Shown: positions 24,560 to 38,614, counted from the first letter of the stretch. The stretch is DNA of 64,000 bases from Citrobacter koseri (GCA_900446925.1 UAVY01000001.1:62001-126000), one strand, 5' to 3'. Notes: generated by a model from the sequence alone, not told the origin. Numbers and translations: made by a program.

Positions 24560-26320
24560 ATGACGCAAACATTTATCCCCGGCAAAGACGCCGCCCTGGA
24601 AGATTCCATCGCTCGCTTTCAGCAAAAACTGCTCGACCTCGGTTTTCATATTGAAGAGGCCTCCTGGCTGAATCCGGTGCCTAACGTCTGGTCTGTGCAT
24701 ATTCGCGACAAAGAGTGCGCGTTGTGCTTTACCAACGGCAAAGGCGCAACCAAAAAAGCCGCGCTGGCTTCCGCGCTGGGTGAATATTTTGAGCGTCTGT
24801 CCACCAACTATTTCTTCGCCGATTTCTGGCTGGGTGAAACCATCGCCAATGGCCCGTTCGTGCATTATCCGAATGAAAAATGGTTCCCGCTAACCGATGA
24901 CGACGCCCTGCCGGAAGGGTTACTGGATGACCGTCTGCGCGCGTTCTACGACCCGGAAAACGAGCTGGCCGGAAGCATGCTTATAGACCTGCAATCCGGT
25001 AACGAAGATCGCGGTATCTGCGGCCTGCCGTTTACCCGCCAGTCTGATAATCACACCGTGTATATTCCGATGAACATTATCGGCAACCTGTACGTTTCCA
25101 ACGGGATGTCGGCCGGTAACACCCGCAACGAAGCGCGTGTGCAGGGTTTGTCTGAAGTGTTCGAACGTCATGTTAAAAACCGCATCATCGCCGAAAGCAT
25201 TAGCCTGCCGGAAATTCCAGCCGATGTGCTGGCACGCTACCCGGCAGTGGTAGAGGCCATCGCTAAACTGGAGGCGGAAGGTTTCCCAATCTTCGCTTAT
25301 GACGGCTCGCTGGGCGGTCAGTATCCGGTTATCTGCGTCGTCCTGTTCAACCCGGCCAACGGCACCTGCTTCGCCTCCTTCGGCGCGCATCCTGATTTCG
25401 GCGTTGCGTTGGAGCGTACCGTCACCGAGCTGTTGCAAGGCCGTGGGCTGAAAGATCTTGATGTCTTTACCCCGCCAACGTTCGACGACGAAGAAGTGGC
25501 TGAACATACTAACCTTGAGACGCACTTCATTGACTCCAGCGGTTTGATCTCCTGGGATCTGTTCAAGCAGGATGCCGACTATCCGTTTGCTGACTGGAGT
25601 TTCTCCGGCACCACGGAAGAAGAGTTCGCCACGCTGATGGCAATCTTCAATGCGGAAGATAAAGAGGTCTATATTGCCGACTATGAGCACCTCGGCGTTT
25701 ATGCCTGCCGCATTATTGTGCCGGGCATGTCTGATATTTATCCGGCAGAAGATCTGTGGCTCGCCAACAACAGCATGGGCAGCCATCTGCGCGAAACCCT
25801 CCTTGCCCTGCCGGGCAGCGCATGGGAGAAAGAGGCTTACCTCAATCTGATTGAACAATTAGATGAAGAAGGCTTTGATGACTTTACCCGCGTGCGCGAG
25901 TTACTTGGCCTGGCGACAGGCCCGGATAATGGCTGGTATACCCTGCGCATCGGTGAGCTTAAAGCAATGCTGGCGCTGGCTGGCGGCGATCTGGAGCAGG
26001 CGCTGATCTGGACAGAGTGGACGATGGAATTCAACGCCTCCATCTTTAGCGCTGAACGTGCGAACTACTACCGCTGTCTGCAAACTCTGCTGCTTCTGGC
26101 GCAGGAAGAAGACCGCGAACCGCTGCAATACCTGAATGCTTTCGTTCGGATGTATGGCGCCGAAGCTGTTGAAGCGGCCAGCGCGGCACTGAGCGGCGAA
26201 GCGGCATTTTATGGGCTGCAAGCGGTTGATAGCGATCTGCATGCTTTCGCCTCACATCAGTCTCTGCTGAAAGCCTATGAGAAATTGCAGCGCGCCAAGG
26301 CCGCTCACTGGTCAAAATAG
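24560..26320 (+). CDS. ycaO: YcaO, partner of the ribosomal S12 methylthiotransferase
   Basis: Founding member of the YcaO superfamily of ATP-dependent cyclodehydratases. In E. coli it is linked to beta-methylthiolation of ribosomal protein S12 together with RimO. Intact 586 aa when started at ATG 24560 (MTQTFIPGKDAALEDS). The longer open frame to 24302 is rejected because it has no family similarity. ATP-binding residues lie in the N-terminal half (GATKKAALASALGEYFERLS and NEARVQGLSEVFERHVKN). The C-terminal part carries a TPR-like extension (LALAGGDLEQALIWTEW). Followed by its own terminator; the focA promoter region is next. Confidence 0.95.
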   Translation: MTQTFIPGKDAALEDSIARFQQKLLDLGFHIEEASWLNPVPNVWSVHIRDKECALCFTNGKGATKKAALASALGEYFERLSTNYFFADFWLGETIANGPFVHYPNEKWFPLTDDDALPEGLLDDRLRAFYDPENELAGSMLIDLQSGNEDRGICGLPFTRQSDNHTVYIPMNIIGNLYVSNGMSAGNTRNEARVQGLSEVFERHVKNRIIAESISLPEIPADVLARYPAVVEAIAKLEAEGFPIFAYDGSLGGQYPVICVVLFNPANGTCFASFGAHPDFGVALERTVTELLQGRGLKDLDVFTPPTFDDEEVAEHTNLETHFIDSSGLISWDLFKQDADYPFADWSFSGTTEEEFATLMAIFNAEDKEVYIADYEHLGVYACRIIVPGMSDIYPAEDLWLANNSMGSHLRETLLALPGSAWEKEAYLNLIEQLDEEGFDDFTRVRELLGLATGPDNGWYTLRIGELKAMLALAGGDLEQALIWTEWTMEFNASIFSAERANYYRCLQTLLLLAQEEDREPLQYLNAFVRMYGAEAVEAASAALSGEAAFYGLQAVDSDLHAFASHQSLLKAYEKLQRAKAAHWSK

Positions 26321-26372
26321 AAGCGAATAACCTACTGTAGGTAGGTTTAAACAATCGACTGAGCTATATTAC

Positions 26373-26397
26373 GGGGCGCTTTATGCGCCCTGTTTTT
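26373..26397 (+). terminator. ycaO rho-independent terminator
   Basis: Stem gggcgc (26374-26379) and gcgccc (26385-26390), followed by tgttttttattttttt. It starts about 50 bp after the ycaO stop. Confidence 0.85.
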
Positions 26398-26650
26398 TAT
26401 TTTTTTGGCAAACGAAAATAAATGTAATAACAAGGTTAAATATTGGTAGTTGATATTACAGATATTAATGTGCTGGTGTTACTTTATTTGCCAATTACTC
26501 CATTTTAATTAACTGCCACCGGGGAGGCTCAGCGAAAAAATTCAACTCACTTTATAATTTTTAAAATTTATTTTTATTTGGATAATCAAATACTTACACC
26601 GCAATCGCGTAAAAACCACGCATCTTGCGGGCCTATAAGCCAGGCGAGAT

Positions 26651-26664
26651 ATGATCTATATCAA
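26651..26664 (+). promoter_or_regulatory. FNR site of the focA-pflB promoter
   Basis: The sequence atgatctatatcaa matches the FNR consensus TTGAT-N4-ATCAA at nine of ten positions. With a class II spacing of 41.5 bp the start would fall near 26699, just before the GTG of focA at 26725. The E. coli focA promoter has a near-identical site from memory. Confidence 0.75.
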
Positions 26665-26724
26665 ATTCTCATCTATAATGCTTTGTTAGTATCTCGTCGC
26701 CGACTTAATAAAGAGAGAGTTAGT

Positions 26725-27585
26725 GTGAAAGCTGACAACCCTTTTGATCTATTACTCCCTGCTGCAATGGCCAAAGTGGCCGAAGAGGCAGGTGTCTATA
26801 AAGCAACGAAACATCCGCTGAAGACTTTCTATCTGGCGATTACCGCGGGTGTGTTCATTTCCATTGCCTTTGTTTTCTATATCACCGCCACAACCGGTAC
26901 AGGCACAATGCCTTTTGGTATGGCGAAACTGGTTGGAGGCATCTGCTTCTCGCTGGGGCTGATTCTCTGTGTTATCTGCGGCGCAGATCTTTTCACATCA
27001 ACAGTGCTGATTGTTGTCGCGAAAGCGAGCGGCCGAATCACATGGGGCCAACTGGCAAAAAACTGGCTCAACGTTTATTTTGGTAACCTGATCGGTTGTC
27101 TGCTCTTTGTGTTGTTGATGTGGCTTTCCGGCGAGTATATGACCGCCAACGGCGGATGGGGGCTTAACGTCCTGCAAACCGCCGACCACAAGATGCATCA
27201 TACTTTTATTGAAGCTGTCTGCCTGGGTATCCTGGCTAACCTGATGGTTTGCCTGGCCGTGTGGATGAGCTACTCGGGTCGTAGCCTGATGGACAAAGCG
27301 TTTATCATGGTATTGCCCGTCGCCATGTTTGTTGCCAGCGGTTTTGAGCACAGCATCGCAAACATGTTTATGATTCCGATGGGGATTGTAATCCGTGACT
27401 TCGCCACACCGGAATTCTGGGCCGCAGTGGGCTCCAGTCCGGAAAGTTTTTCTCACCTGACCGTGATGAATTTCATCACCGATAACCTGATTCCGGTCAC
27501 AATCGGTAACATTATCGGCGGCGGTTTATTGGTCGGGTTGACATACTGGGTCATTTACCTGCGTGGCGACGATCATCATTGCTGA
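26725..27585 (+). CDS. focA: Formate channel FocA
   Basis: Pentameric inner-membrane channel for formate export and import during mixed-acid fermentation. 286 aa from a GTG start at 26725, which is preceded by AGAGAG and matches the known N-terminus KADNPFDLLLPAAM. Six membrane segments. FNT-family signatures are CGADLFTSTVLI and NWLNVYFGNLIG, and the conserved pore histidine is in EHSIANMFMIPMGI. A longer open frame back to 26578 starts with TTG and has no similarity. Followed after 51 bp by pflB, which has a strong aagaaggtagg ribosome site. Confidence 0.96.
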   Translation: MKADNPFDLLLPAAMAKVAEEAGVYKATKHPLKTFYLAITAGVFISIAFVFYITATTGTGTMPFGMAKLVGGICFSLGLILCVICGADLFTSTVLIVVAKASGRITWGQLAKNWLNVYFGNLIGCLLFVLLMWLSGEYMTANGGWGLNVLQTADHKMHHTFIEAVCLGILANLMVCLAVWMSYSGRSLMDKAFIMVLPVAMFVASGFEHSIANMFMIPMGIVIRDFATPEFWAAVGSSPESFSHLTVMNFITDNLIPVTIGNIIGGGLLVGLTYWVIYLRGDDHHC

Positions 27586-27636
27586 TGAGCGTTATACGCA
27601 GTAAATAAAAAATCCACTTAAGAAGGTAGGTGTTAC

Positions 27637-29919
<2,283 letters not shown>

Positions 29920-29960
29920 TTGGGTTTTGACTGAAATCGTACTGTAAAAAGCGTACAATA

Positions 29961-29988
29961 AAGGCTCCACGTAAGTGGGGCCTTTTTA
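29961..29988 (+). terminator. pflB terminator
   Basis: Stem aaggctccac (29961-29970) and gtggggcctt (29975-29984) with one G-T pair, followed by a short T run. 41 bp after the pflB stop. Confidence 0.85.
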
Positions 29989-30110
29989 ACAAATAAGTCT
30001 CTTTCGCCAGCTATCTATACTCAATGGATGACTGCCAAAACAGACTCGACACAGTTAATAACTGTGCACTAACACGGCCCCGGATGGGCCACATCTGGAG
30101 AAACACCGCA

Positions 30111-30851
30111 ATGTCAGTTATTGGTCGCATTCACTCCTTTGAATCCTGTGGCACCGTTGACGGCCCGGGCATCCGCTTTATTACGTTCTTCCAGGGCTGT
30201 CTGATGCGCTGCCTGTATTGCCATAACCGCGACACCTGGGATACGCATGGCGGCAAAGAAGTTACCGTTGAAGATCTGATGAAAGAGGTCGTCACCTACC
30301 GCCACTTTATGAACGCATCCGGCGGCGGCGTAACGGCTTCCGGCGGCGAAGCGATCTTACAGGCTGAGTTTGTTCGCGACTGGTTCCGCGCCTGTAAGAA
30401 AGAAAGCATCCATACCTGTCTTGATACCAACGGCTTTGTTCGCCGCTACGATCCGGTCATTGATGAACTGCTGGAAGTCACCGACCTGGTGATGCTTGAC
30501 CTGAAGCAGATGAATGACGAGATTCATCAGAATCTGGTTGGCGTATCCAACCATCGCACGCTGGAGTTCGCCAAATACATCTCCGCAAAGGGCATTAAGA
30601 CCTGGATTCGCTACGTTGTGGTGCCGGGCTGGTCTGACGATGACGACTCAGCACACCGTCTGGGCGAATTCACCCGCGATATGGGCAACGTTGAAAAAAT
30701 CGAACTGCTGCCCTATCACGAGTTAGGCAAACACAAATGGGTCGCAATGGGCGAAGAATACAAGCTTGATGGCGTTAAACCGCCGAAGAAAGAAACCATG
30801 GAGCGCGTAAAAGGTATTCTTGAGCAGTACGGTCATAAAGTGATGTACTGA
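30111..30851 (+). CDS. pflA: Pyruvate formate-lyase activating enzyme
   Basis: Radical SAM enzyme that places the glycyl radical on PflB. 246 aa from ATG 30111 ([20 protein letters not shown]); the longer frame from 30024 is rejected. The iron-sulfur motif CxxxCxxC is CLMRCLYC near residue 30, and the SAM-binding GG motif is in [13 protein letters not shown]. It follows the pflB terminator by about 120 bp, enough for its own promoter. A REP element and convergent ycaD lie downstream. Confidence 0.97.
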   Translation: MSVIGRIHSFESCGTVDGPGIRFITFFQGCLMRCLYCHNRDTWDTHGGKEVTVEDLMKEVVTYRHFMNASGGGVTASGGEAILQAEFVRDWFRACKKESIHTCLDTNGFVRRYDPVIDELLEVTDLVMLDLKQMNDEIHQNLVGVSNHRTLEFAKYISAKGIKTWIRYVVVPGWSDDDDSAHRLGEFTRDMGNVEKIELLPYHELGKHKWVAMGEEYKLDGVKPPKKETMERVKGILEQYGHKVMY

Positions 30852-30868
30852 GTTATTTTGTCGGTATC

Positions 30869-30905
30869 GCCGGATGGCGACGCGAAAGCGTCTTATCCGG
30901 CCTAC
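30869..30905. repeat. Single REP element between pflA and ycaD
   Basis: One palindromic REP unit (gccggatggcgacgcgaaag, then cgtcttatccggcctac) between two convergent genes. It is a likely mRNA end-stabiliser for one or both. Confidence 0.85.
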
Positions 30906-30929
30906 AGACTTCATACCTGATCACATAAA

Positions 30930-32078
30930 TTAAACGTGCGCCACAGGGGTCGGCGTATGTCCTGCGTTGCGCAGCAGCATGAGCAAATAAACAAACGAGA
31001 CGCTGGCAATCATAATAAACAACAGATTATCAGAGTAATTCTGCATCAGCATCGCGGTAAATGACGGCCCCAGCAGGCTGCCTACGGTATAGCTGAGCAG
31101 CAACGCCTGGTTCATCGCCACAAGCTGATGACGTTCTACCTTTTCACAAGCCCAGGCCATCGCGACGGGATAGAGCGTAAAACCTGCCGCCCCCAGAATG
31201 AATAAGGCGGGCGCCATCGCAGCCTGAGTCAGCATGGCAATACTGCCGAGGATCACCACAAAGACCTGTACACGCAGCACCAGAAGACGACCAAACTTAT
31301 CGGCCAGACGACCAATCGGCCATTGGCCTAAAATACCGGCGCTCACCAGCACGGCCATCCAGAAACCGATGCTCGCATTGCTAATCCCCTGATGATTAAG
31401 GTACAGCGGCATCAGGCCATACAGCGATCCCAGTACAATCCCGGAAATAATGCACCCGTTTACACCTAACCGCGCCTGACGCAGTCTCAGCATTGACGTA
31501 ATCGGCGTCGTATCGTGTTCTTCCGACTGCTGGTTCAGGATACGGGTAAAGAGCAGCGGCAGAATGCCCGCCAGAATCATGCCGGTTACCCACGGCAGAA
31601 CGCTCATTAATTCTGTCGAAACTTTACTGACCAGCAGTTGCCCCAAAAACGTTCCCACGTAATAGACCATCATGTACGCAGCCAGCAACCGCCCACGATT
31701 ACGGGATGTTCCGCTGCACATCAAAGCGCTTTCCACCACGACCCAAATCATGGCGCAGCCCACGCCGGCAACAAAGCGCCAGGCCAGCCAGCTCCAGAAA
31801 CCAATCATCATGCCCAGCCCTACGCAACCCGCCGCAAAAATGAGCGAGGCAATATAGTAACTGCGGTTAAAGCCCAGGCGCTTGATTAAATACCCGGTAA
31901 GCAACGTCCCAACCAGATTCCCGGTAAAGTAGGACGAACTGACCATACCGACCTGCCAGGTTGCCAGGCTTTCCTGGGCAAGCCACAAGGGGACGAGCGT
32001 GTTTAATACTGCGATCGCCAGGGTCAACAAAAGCAGGCCGCACAGCAAAAGCATGACGGGCCGGGTATAGATGGACAT
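30930..32078 (-). CDS. ycaD: MFS transporter YcaD
   Basis: Major facilitator superfamily inner-membrane transporter of unknown substrate. Intact 382 aa, the E. coli length, starting [20 protein letters not shown]. Twelve hydrophobic segments can be counted. The MFS loop motif between TM2 and TM3 is [18 protein letters not shown], and its partner between TM8 and TM9 is [14 protein letters not shown]. In K-12, ycaM, ycaN and ycaK lie between ycaD and pflA; here they are absent. Confidence 0.95.
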   Translation of the reverse strand: MSIYTRPVMLLLCGLLLLTLAIAVLNTLVPLWLAQESLATWQVGMVSSSYFTGNLVGTLLTGYLIKRLGFNRSYYIASLIFAAGCVGLGMMIGFWSWLAWRFVAGVGCAMIWVVVESALMCSGTSRNRGRLLAAYMMVYYVGTFLGQLLVSKVSTELMSVLPWVTGMILAGILPLLFTRILNQQSEEHDTTPITSMLRLRQARLGVNGCIISGIVLGSLYGLMPLYLNHQGISNASIGFWMAVLVSAGILGQWPIGRLADKFGRLLVLRVQVFVVILGSIAMLTQAAMAPALFILGAAGFTLYPVAMAWACEKVERHQLVAMNQALLLSYTVGSLLGPSFTAMLMQNYSDNLLFIMIASVSFVYLLMLLRNAGHTPTPVAHV

Positions 32079-32391
32079 GGATAAAAACCGTGAGGAAGTT
32101 CAAATTTCATGCGCATCATGCCACCAACAAAAACATTGTCAATCTACCCGAATCGCGGCATTACGCGCTTTCCCGCCCTTCGATTTGAAATACTGATTCA
32201 TGGCATGAAAGAGCAGCATCCGATAAACATCATGTTATTGTTTTAATTGACCTAAAACAAAACTGCCGCGTTTCGTTCAGTCGAAAAATTTCATGGTTCC
32301 TGCAACATCATTTTTCCGGTCTATGCTTTTGGGGAAGACAACACACCGGAATGGCTTTTGATGTAACGCTAACTCTCATCAGGAGAAGATA
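32079..32391. other. Divergent ycaD/ycaC intergenic region
   Basis: 313 bp without a gene, carrying promoters for both flanking genes. A candidate ribosome site (aggagaa) lies just before ycaC. I could not assign an operator or hairpin with confidence. Confidence 0.5.
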
Positions 32392-33021
32392 ATGACTAAG
32401 CCTTACGTTCGTCTCGATAAAAATGATGCCGCGGTTCTTTTAGTTGATCACCAGGCGGGGCTGCTGTCTCTTGTACGAGACATCGATCCTGACAAATTCA
32501 AAAATAACGTTCTCGCACTTGGCGATTTAGCCAAATACTTCAACCTCCCCACCATCCTTACCACCAGTTTCGAAACGGGGCCAAACGGGCCGTTGGTGCC
32601 GGAATTGAAAGCACAGTTCCCCGATGCCCCCTACATTGCACGCCCCGGAAACATCAACGCGTGGGACAATGAAGATTTCGTGAAAGCCGTTAAGGCGACA
32701 GGTAAGAAGCAGCTCATCATTGCGGGGGGTTGTCACGGAAGTGTGCGTGGCCTTCCCCGCCCTCTCTGCGATTGAAGAAGGGTTCGATGTGTTTGTCGTG
32801 ACCGATGCATCAGGCACCTTTAATGAAATTACCCGTCACTCCGCCTGGGATCGCATGTCGCAGGCTGGCGCACAATTAATGACATGGTTTGGCGTGGCGT
32901 GGTGAGTTACACCGCGACTGGGCGTAATGATATCGAAGGTCTGGCGACGCTGTTCTCTAATCACATTCCTGATTATCGCAATCTGATGACCAGCTACGAC
33001 ACGTTAACTAAGCAGGAGTAA
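32392..33021 (+). CDS. ycaC: Isochorismatase-family hydrolase YcaC (three frameshifts)
   Basis: Cysteine hydrolase of the isochorismatase fold. E. coli YcaC is an octamer-forming protein with unproven substrate. ATG at 32392 with upstream aggagaa. Catalytic-site aspartate in LLVDHQAGLL, lysine in AVKATGKK, and cysteine in VTEVCVAFPA (restored frame). Breaks: six G instead of five near 32730, an extra G near 32902 and an extra G near 32931. Removing three bases gives exactly 208 aa and the stop at 33019-33021. The protein strongly resembles the hydrolase at 54078-54755. Confidence 0.93.
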
Positions 33022-33038
33022 AAAACCAGGGACATATT

Positions 33039-33110
33039 GCCTGATGGCGCTTCGCTTATCAGACCTACGGATCGTGTAGGCCTGATAAGGCGCGAGCCGC
33101 CATCCGGCAT
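33039..33110. repeat. Pair of inverted REP elements after ycaC
   Basis: Two REP units face each other (gcctgatggcgcttcgctta and gcgagccgccatccggcat) around taggcctgataagg. They lie between the convergent ends of ycaC and dmsC. Confidence 0.85.
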
Positions 33111-33118
33111 ATTATGGA

Positions 33119-33982
33119 TTAACTCGCCACCGCCATTCCCACGGTCATATGGAGCCCGTAGAATACGCCGCGACCAATCAGTTCCCCCACCAGCAGCAGG
33201 ATAAACGCCACCGACAGCAGCGGAACCGCAGGTTGATAACCTTTCAACTGCGGCACAATCCAGCAACACAGCGCCACGACCAGCACCACAATACGCCAGG
33301 CCATCAGCGAACCATAATCCGGTACGAGCGCAGAAGCCTGCTGGATGGAACTATGAATCGTCGCCAGCTCCGCTCCCTGCATCACTGACATAATGGCGCT
33401 GACCACCAGTGCGAGGACTGAAATTACGGGCAGCAGACGCATCGCCCAGCCATCGACGCCCGCAATACGCAGCAGCAGATAACCCAGCAGCGGCCCCCCC
33501 ATAAACAGCGTCAGGAAGAAGCCCAGCGGCGTCCAGATGCTGTACCAGGTCGGTACGGTATCAATGCTGTTATACACGCGCACCATCATCCAGACAAAGA
33601 TAACGCCCAGCACGACCGTCACAACCAGCCAGAGATTACGCAGCGCCGGAGAGAGCTTTTTCAGCACCGCCAGTAACCAGCCGATCCCGCCGACGGCAAA
33701 AAAGAGCGAGCCACTGGCAATTTCATTACTCAATGCCGACGAGCCCACGCGGTTCAGCGAATTGAAGGCGCGCATTGGCGACCCCAGATGCAGCATAGAC
33801 GCGATGAAGCCAATTCCCATTAGCACCCACAGAGCAAACATGCCGGTCAGTACTCGCTGTTGAGATTCGGTACGCAACTCGCCTTTCATCAGCGCCAGAG
33901 CCAGAACGATAAAACCGCCGACCACGCACTGACCAAAAACCGTGAAGATCATCAGCGGCCATTCATGCCATCCACTTCCCAT
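33119..33982 (-). CDS. dmsC: DMSO reductase membrane anchor DmsC
   Basis: Menaquinol-oxidising membrane subunit that anchors DmsAB to the inner membrane. Intact 287 aa starting MGSGWHEWPLMIFTVFGQC, with eight hydrophobic segments. The N-terminal segment and the conserved histidine of LHLGSPMRAFNSL, near residue 65, fit the quinol site known in DmsC. It begins one base after the dmsB stop and ends beside the REP pair. Last gene of dmsABC. Confidence 0.96.
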   Translation of the reverse strand: MGSGWHEWPLMIFTVFGQCVVGGFIVLALALMKGELRTESQQRVLTGMFALWVLMGIGFIASMLHLGSPMRAFNSLNRVGSSALSNEIASGSLFFAVGGIGWLLAVLKKLSPALRNLWLVVTVVLGVIFVWMMVRVYNSIDTVPTWYSIWTPLGFFLTLFMGGPLLGYLLLRIAGVDGWAMRLLPVISVLALVVSAIMSVMQGAELATIHSSIQQASALVPDYGSLMAWRIVVLVVALCCWIVPQLKGYQPAVPLLSVAFILLLVGELIGRGVFYGLHMTVGMAVAS

Positions 33983-33983
33983 C

Positions 33984-34602
33984 TTACACCTCCTTCGGAT
34001 TTGCCAGATAACCCGTGGTATCCCCGGTCGGGCGGCTGTTGGCGTTGGGTTTAATCACAATGTTCGGTCTGGTGAAGTGCGCACCCGGCAGCGGCGCAAC
34101 GGCCGCCAGCGTGCCATGTTTCTTCCGCAGCTCTTCTATCGGGCCAAAGTCCAGCGCGCGCAGCGGGCAGGACTCGACGCAGATCGGTTTTTTGCCGTCG
34201 GCAACGCGGTCATGACAACCGTCGCATTTGGTCATGTGGCCTTTGGCGGCGTTATACTGCGGCGCACCGTACGGGCAGGCCATATGGCAGTAGCGACATC
34301 CGATGCAGACGTCCTCATCCACTACCACAAAGCCGTCCTCGCGTTTGTGCATCGCGCCGCTCGGGCACACTTTCGTGCAGGCCGGGTCTTCGCAGTGGTT
34401 GCAGGAAATGGAAAGATAGTAGGCAAAGACATTCTGGTGCCAGACGCCGTTATCCTCCTGCCAGTCGCCGCCCGCATATTCATAGATGCGGCGGAAGCTG
34501 ACGTCCGGGGTTAAATCTTTGTAGTCTTTGCAGGGCCAGTTCGCAGGTTTTGCAACCGGTGCAACGACTGGAGTCAATAAAAAATCCATATTGGGTTGTC
34601 AT
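33984..34602 (-). CDS. dmsB: DMSO reductase iron-sulfur subunit DmsB, one frameshift
   Basis: Four-cluster ferredoxin-like subunit passing electrons from DmsC to DmsA. ATG at 34602 (MTTQYGFFIDSSRCTGCKTC). Four cysteine groups are seen: CTGCKTC, CNHCEDPACTKVC, CIGCRYCHMAC, and the later C..C / CVESCP group. Near 34535 the frame breaks by one extra C (CCC for CC in ELACKDYK). Removing it gives 205 aa exactly. 10 bp after dmsA and 1 bp before dmsC, so one transcript. Confidence 0.96.
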
Positions 34603-34612
34603 CGGTTACTCC

Positions 34613-37059
34613 TTATACCTTCTCAACCTGAACGAGGTTCGTATGGGACGGATTCCCTTTAGCGAGAGGAGAAGGACGCTGGGTCGTCAGGACGTTAATA
34701 CATCCCCCCTGATCCACGCGTTTTGCATCCGGGTCATACCAGGCGCCTTCGCCCAACGCAACGACGCCCGGCATCATGCGCGGCGTCACTTTCGCCTCAA
34801 TATGCAACTCGCCGCGACCGTTGAATATACGCACTTTGTCGCCGTTGCTGATGCCGCGTTTTTGCGCGTCCATCGGGTTAATCCACATCTCCTGGCGGCA
34901 GGAAGCTTTCAGAACGTCTACGTTGCCATAGGTAGAGTGCACGCGAGATTTGTAGTGGAAGCCCGTTAATTGCAACGGATAGTCTTTGGTCAACGGATCG
35001 CTGTAGTTTTCGAAGCCCGGCGTATAGATCGGCAACGGATCGATCACATCGCCTTCCGGCAGTTCCCAGGTTGCCGCAATCTCTGCCAGCGCCTGCGAAT
35101 AGATCTCGATTTTGCCCGACGGCGTTGTCAGCGGGTTAGCCTGCGGATCGTCACGGAACGCTTTATAGGCAACGTGATGACCTTCAGGGTCGCGCTGCTT
35201 AAAGATGCCCTGCTTGCGGAATGCTTCAAATGTCGGCAGTTCGGGAATCGCCTGACGCGACTGTTCGTACAGATGACGCATCCACTCTTCTTGCGTACGC
35301 CCTTCGGTAAACTGCTGCTCCACGCCGAGACGCTTCGCCAGCTCGCTGGTCATCTGATAGATAGTCTTACACTCAAAGCGCGGTTTAATGGCCTGGTCGG
35401 TGAAAATAACGTAGGACATGTTCCCGCAGGAGGCATCCAGCGCGAAGTCCATCTGCTCAGAAGCGGTGCAGTCCGGCAGCAGAATATCGGCATATTTCGC
35501 TGAAGAGGTCATATGACAGTCGATAACGACGATCATTTCGCACTTCTTGTCATCCTGCAAAATTTCATGCGTACGGTTAATTTCGGAATGCTGGTTAATC
35601 AGGCAGTTACCGGCATAGTTCCAGATCATCTTGATGGGAACGTCGAGTTTATCTTTGCCGCGAACCCCATCACGCAGCGCCGTCATTTCCGGCCCGCGCT
35701 CAATGGCATCGGTCCATAAGAACATCGAAATGCTGGTCTCGACCGGGTTTTCCAGCGTTGGCATACGCTCAAACGGCAAATCGTAAGATCCCTCACGCGC
35801 ACCGCTGTTGCCGCCATTAATGCCGACGTTGCCGGTCAGGATCGCCAGCATAGAGATTGCGCGAGTAACGATTTCGCCGTTGGCATGACGCTGCGGCCCC
35901 CCAACCCTGGCTGATGTAAGCGGGTTTGGCGCTACCGATTTCACGCGCCAGTTTTACAATGCGCGCCGCCGGGATACCGGTGATCTGCGACGCCCACTCC
36001 GGCGTCTTCGCAATACCATCTCTACCCTGTCCCAGAATATAGGCTTTGTAGTGACCATTTTTCGGCGCGCTGGCGGGTAAGGTTTTTTCGTCATAACCCA
36101 CGCAGTATTTGTCGAGGAACGGCTGATCGACCATATCCTCGGTGATCATGACGTATGCCAGCGCATTTACCAGCGCCGCATCCGTACCCGGGCGAATCGG
36201 AATCCACTCATCCTCACGACCCGCGCCGGTATCGGTATAACGCGGATCGATAATAATCATCCGCGCATTTGATTTTTTGCCGTGCCTGTTCGAGGTAATA
36301 GGTTACCCCGCCGCCGCTCATACGGGTTTCCCCCGGATTGTTACCAAACAGCACAACCAGCTTACTATTTTCAATGTCGGAAGGACTATTACCGTCCGCC
36401 CAGCCGCCGTAGGTGTAATTTAACCCGGCGGCAATTTGCGCGGATGAGTAATCGCCGTAGTGGTTGAGGTAACCGCCGCAGCAGTTCATCAGCCGGGCAA
36501 CCAGTGTTTTTCCTGGCGGCCAGGAGCGCGTCATCGTGCCGCCAAGCGTACCCGTACCATAGTTTAAATAGATGGATTCGTTGCCATAGTCTTTGATAAG
36601 ACGCTGCATATTGGTGGTGATAATGTCATAGGCTTCGTCCCAGCTGATGCGCTCAAACTTACCTTCACCACGCTTGCCAACGCGCTTCATTGGATACTTC
36701 AGACGATCGGGGTTATAAACCCGGCGGCGCATAGAACGCCCGCGCAGACAGGCGCGAATCTGATGCAGACCGTCATAGTTATCATCGCCCGTATTGTCCG
36801 TTTCAACATATTTGATTTCACCGTCCACCACATGCATGCGCAGCGGGCAGCGGCTTCCACAGTTAACGGTGCAAGCGCTCCAGATAATTTTTTCGCTGGA
36901 TGCGCTGGGGCTGATAGCGTCAGCCGCATTGGCGATCCGGGTAAATGGCAGAGTCAATGCGCTACTGGCGATTGCCAGCCCGCCTATTGCTGTCGTTTTT
37001 ACCAGGCCTCGACGAGTTACCTCAGCTGCCAGTACAGCATCGGGGATATTCGTTTTCAT
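34613..37059 (-). CDS. dmsA: DMSO reductase catalytic subunit DmsA, two frameshifts
   Basis: Molybdopterin-guanine-dinucleotide oxidoreductase used for anaerobic respiration on DMSO and TMAO, exported folded by the Tat system. ATG at 37059. The Tat signal is TRRGLVKT followed by a hydrophobic stretch and ANAADA. The N-terminal iron-sulfur cysteines are in CTVNCGSRCPL. The molybdopterin C-terminal domain ends NLVQVEKV. Two breaks: an extra A in a six-A run near 36275 (QARQK to SNARMIIIDPRY) and an extra G in a six-G run near 35905 (SQGWG to PQRHANGE). Removing them gives 814 aa exactly. FNR-like and NarL-like sites lie upstream. Confidence 0.96.
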
Positions 37060-37209
37060 GATGACTCACTTTGCTTGCTCACGATTGATAAAAGCCAGAC
37101 ACTTCGTTATGTAGTTATTTATATAACGAATAAATCGCTATATAGTTTTGTATGTAATGAATATGAGAAAAATCAGCGATAAATGCTAATCTTCATTCGA
37201 AGGTAGTAT

Positions 37210-37225
37210 TACCCCCAAAGGGGTA
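37210..37225 (-). promoter_or_regulatory. Candidate NarL/NarP 7-2-7 site in the dmsA promoter
   Basis: tacccccaaaggggta is an inverted heptamer pair with two-base spacing. One half fits AKRRGTA fully and the other fits TACYYMT at six of seven. It lies between the FNR-like site and the inferred start near 37198, and overlaps the -10 region (taatact on minus). Nitrate repression of dmsABC through NarL is known in E. coli. Confidence 0.6.
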
Positions 37226-37232
37226 ATCATTC

Positions 37233-37246
37233 TTGTCCGGTGTCAA
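37233..37246 (-). promoter_or_regulatory. Candidate FNR site of dmsA
   Basis: On the minus strand ttgacaccggacaa resembles TTGAT-N4-ATCAA (seven of ten) and aligns with the E. coli dmsA FNR site as I remember it. Spacing of 41.5 bp puts transcription start near 37198, about 140 bp before the dmsA ATG. Confidence 0.6.
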
Positions 37247-37253
37247 ACAGGCA

Positions 37254-37280
37254 TAAAAAAAAGCGCCCGGAGGCGCTTTT
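37254..37280 (-). terminator. serS rho-independent terminator
   Basis: Stem aagcgcc (37261-37267) and ggcgctt (37272-37278) with a four-base loop. A nine-base A run on the left gives a T run on the minus strand, 20 bp after serS. T bases on the right allow action on both strands. Confidence 0.85.
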
Positions 37281-37300
37281 TAAGCAGAGAGAAGCGGGGA

Positions 37301-38614
<1,314 letters not shown>

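Larger units (their letters stand above)
26321..26724. other. ycaO-focA intergenic regulatory region
   Basis: About 400 bp holding the ycaO terminator (26373-26397), AT-rich DNA and the FNR-type site at 26651-26664. In E. coli the corresponding region carries several anaerobic promoters of focA-pflB controlled by FNR and ArcA. I can place only the FNR site with confidence. Confidence 0.7.
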
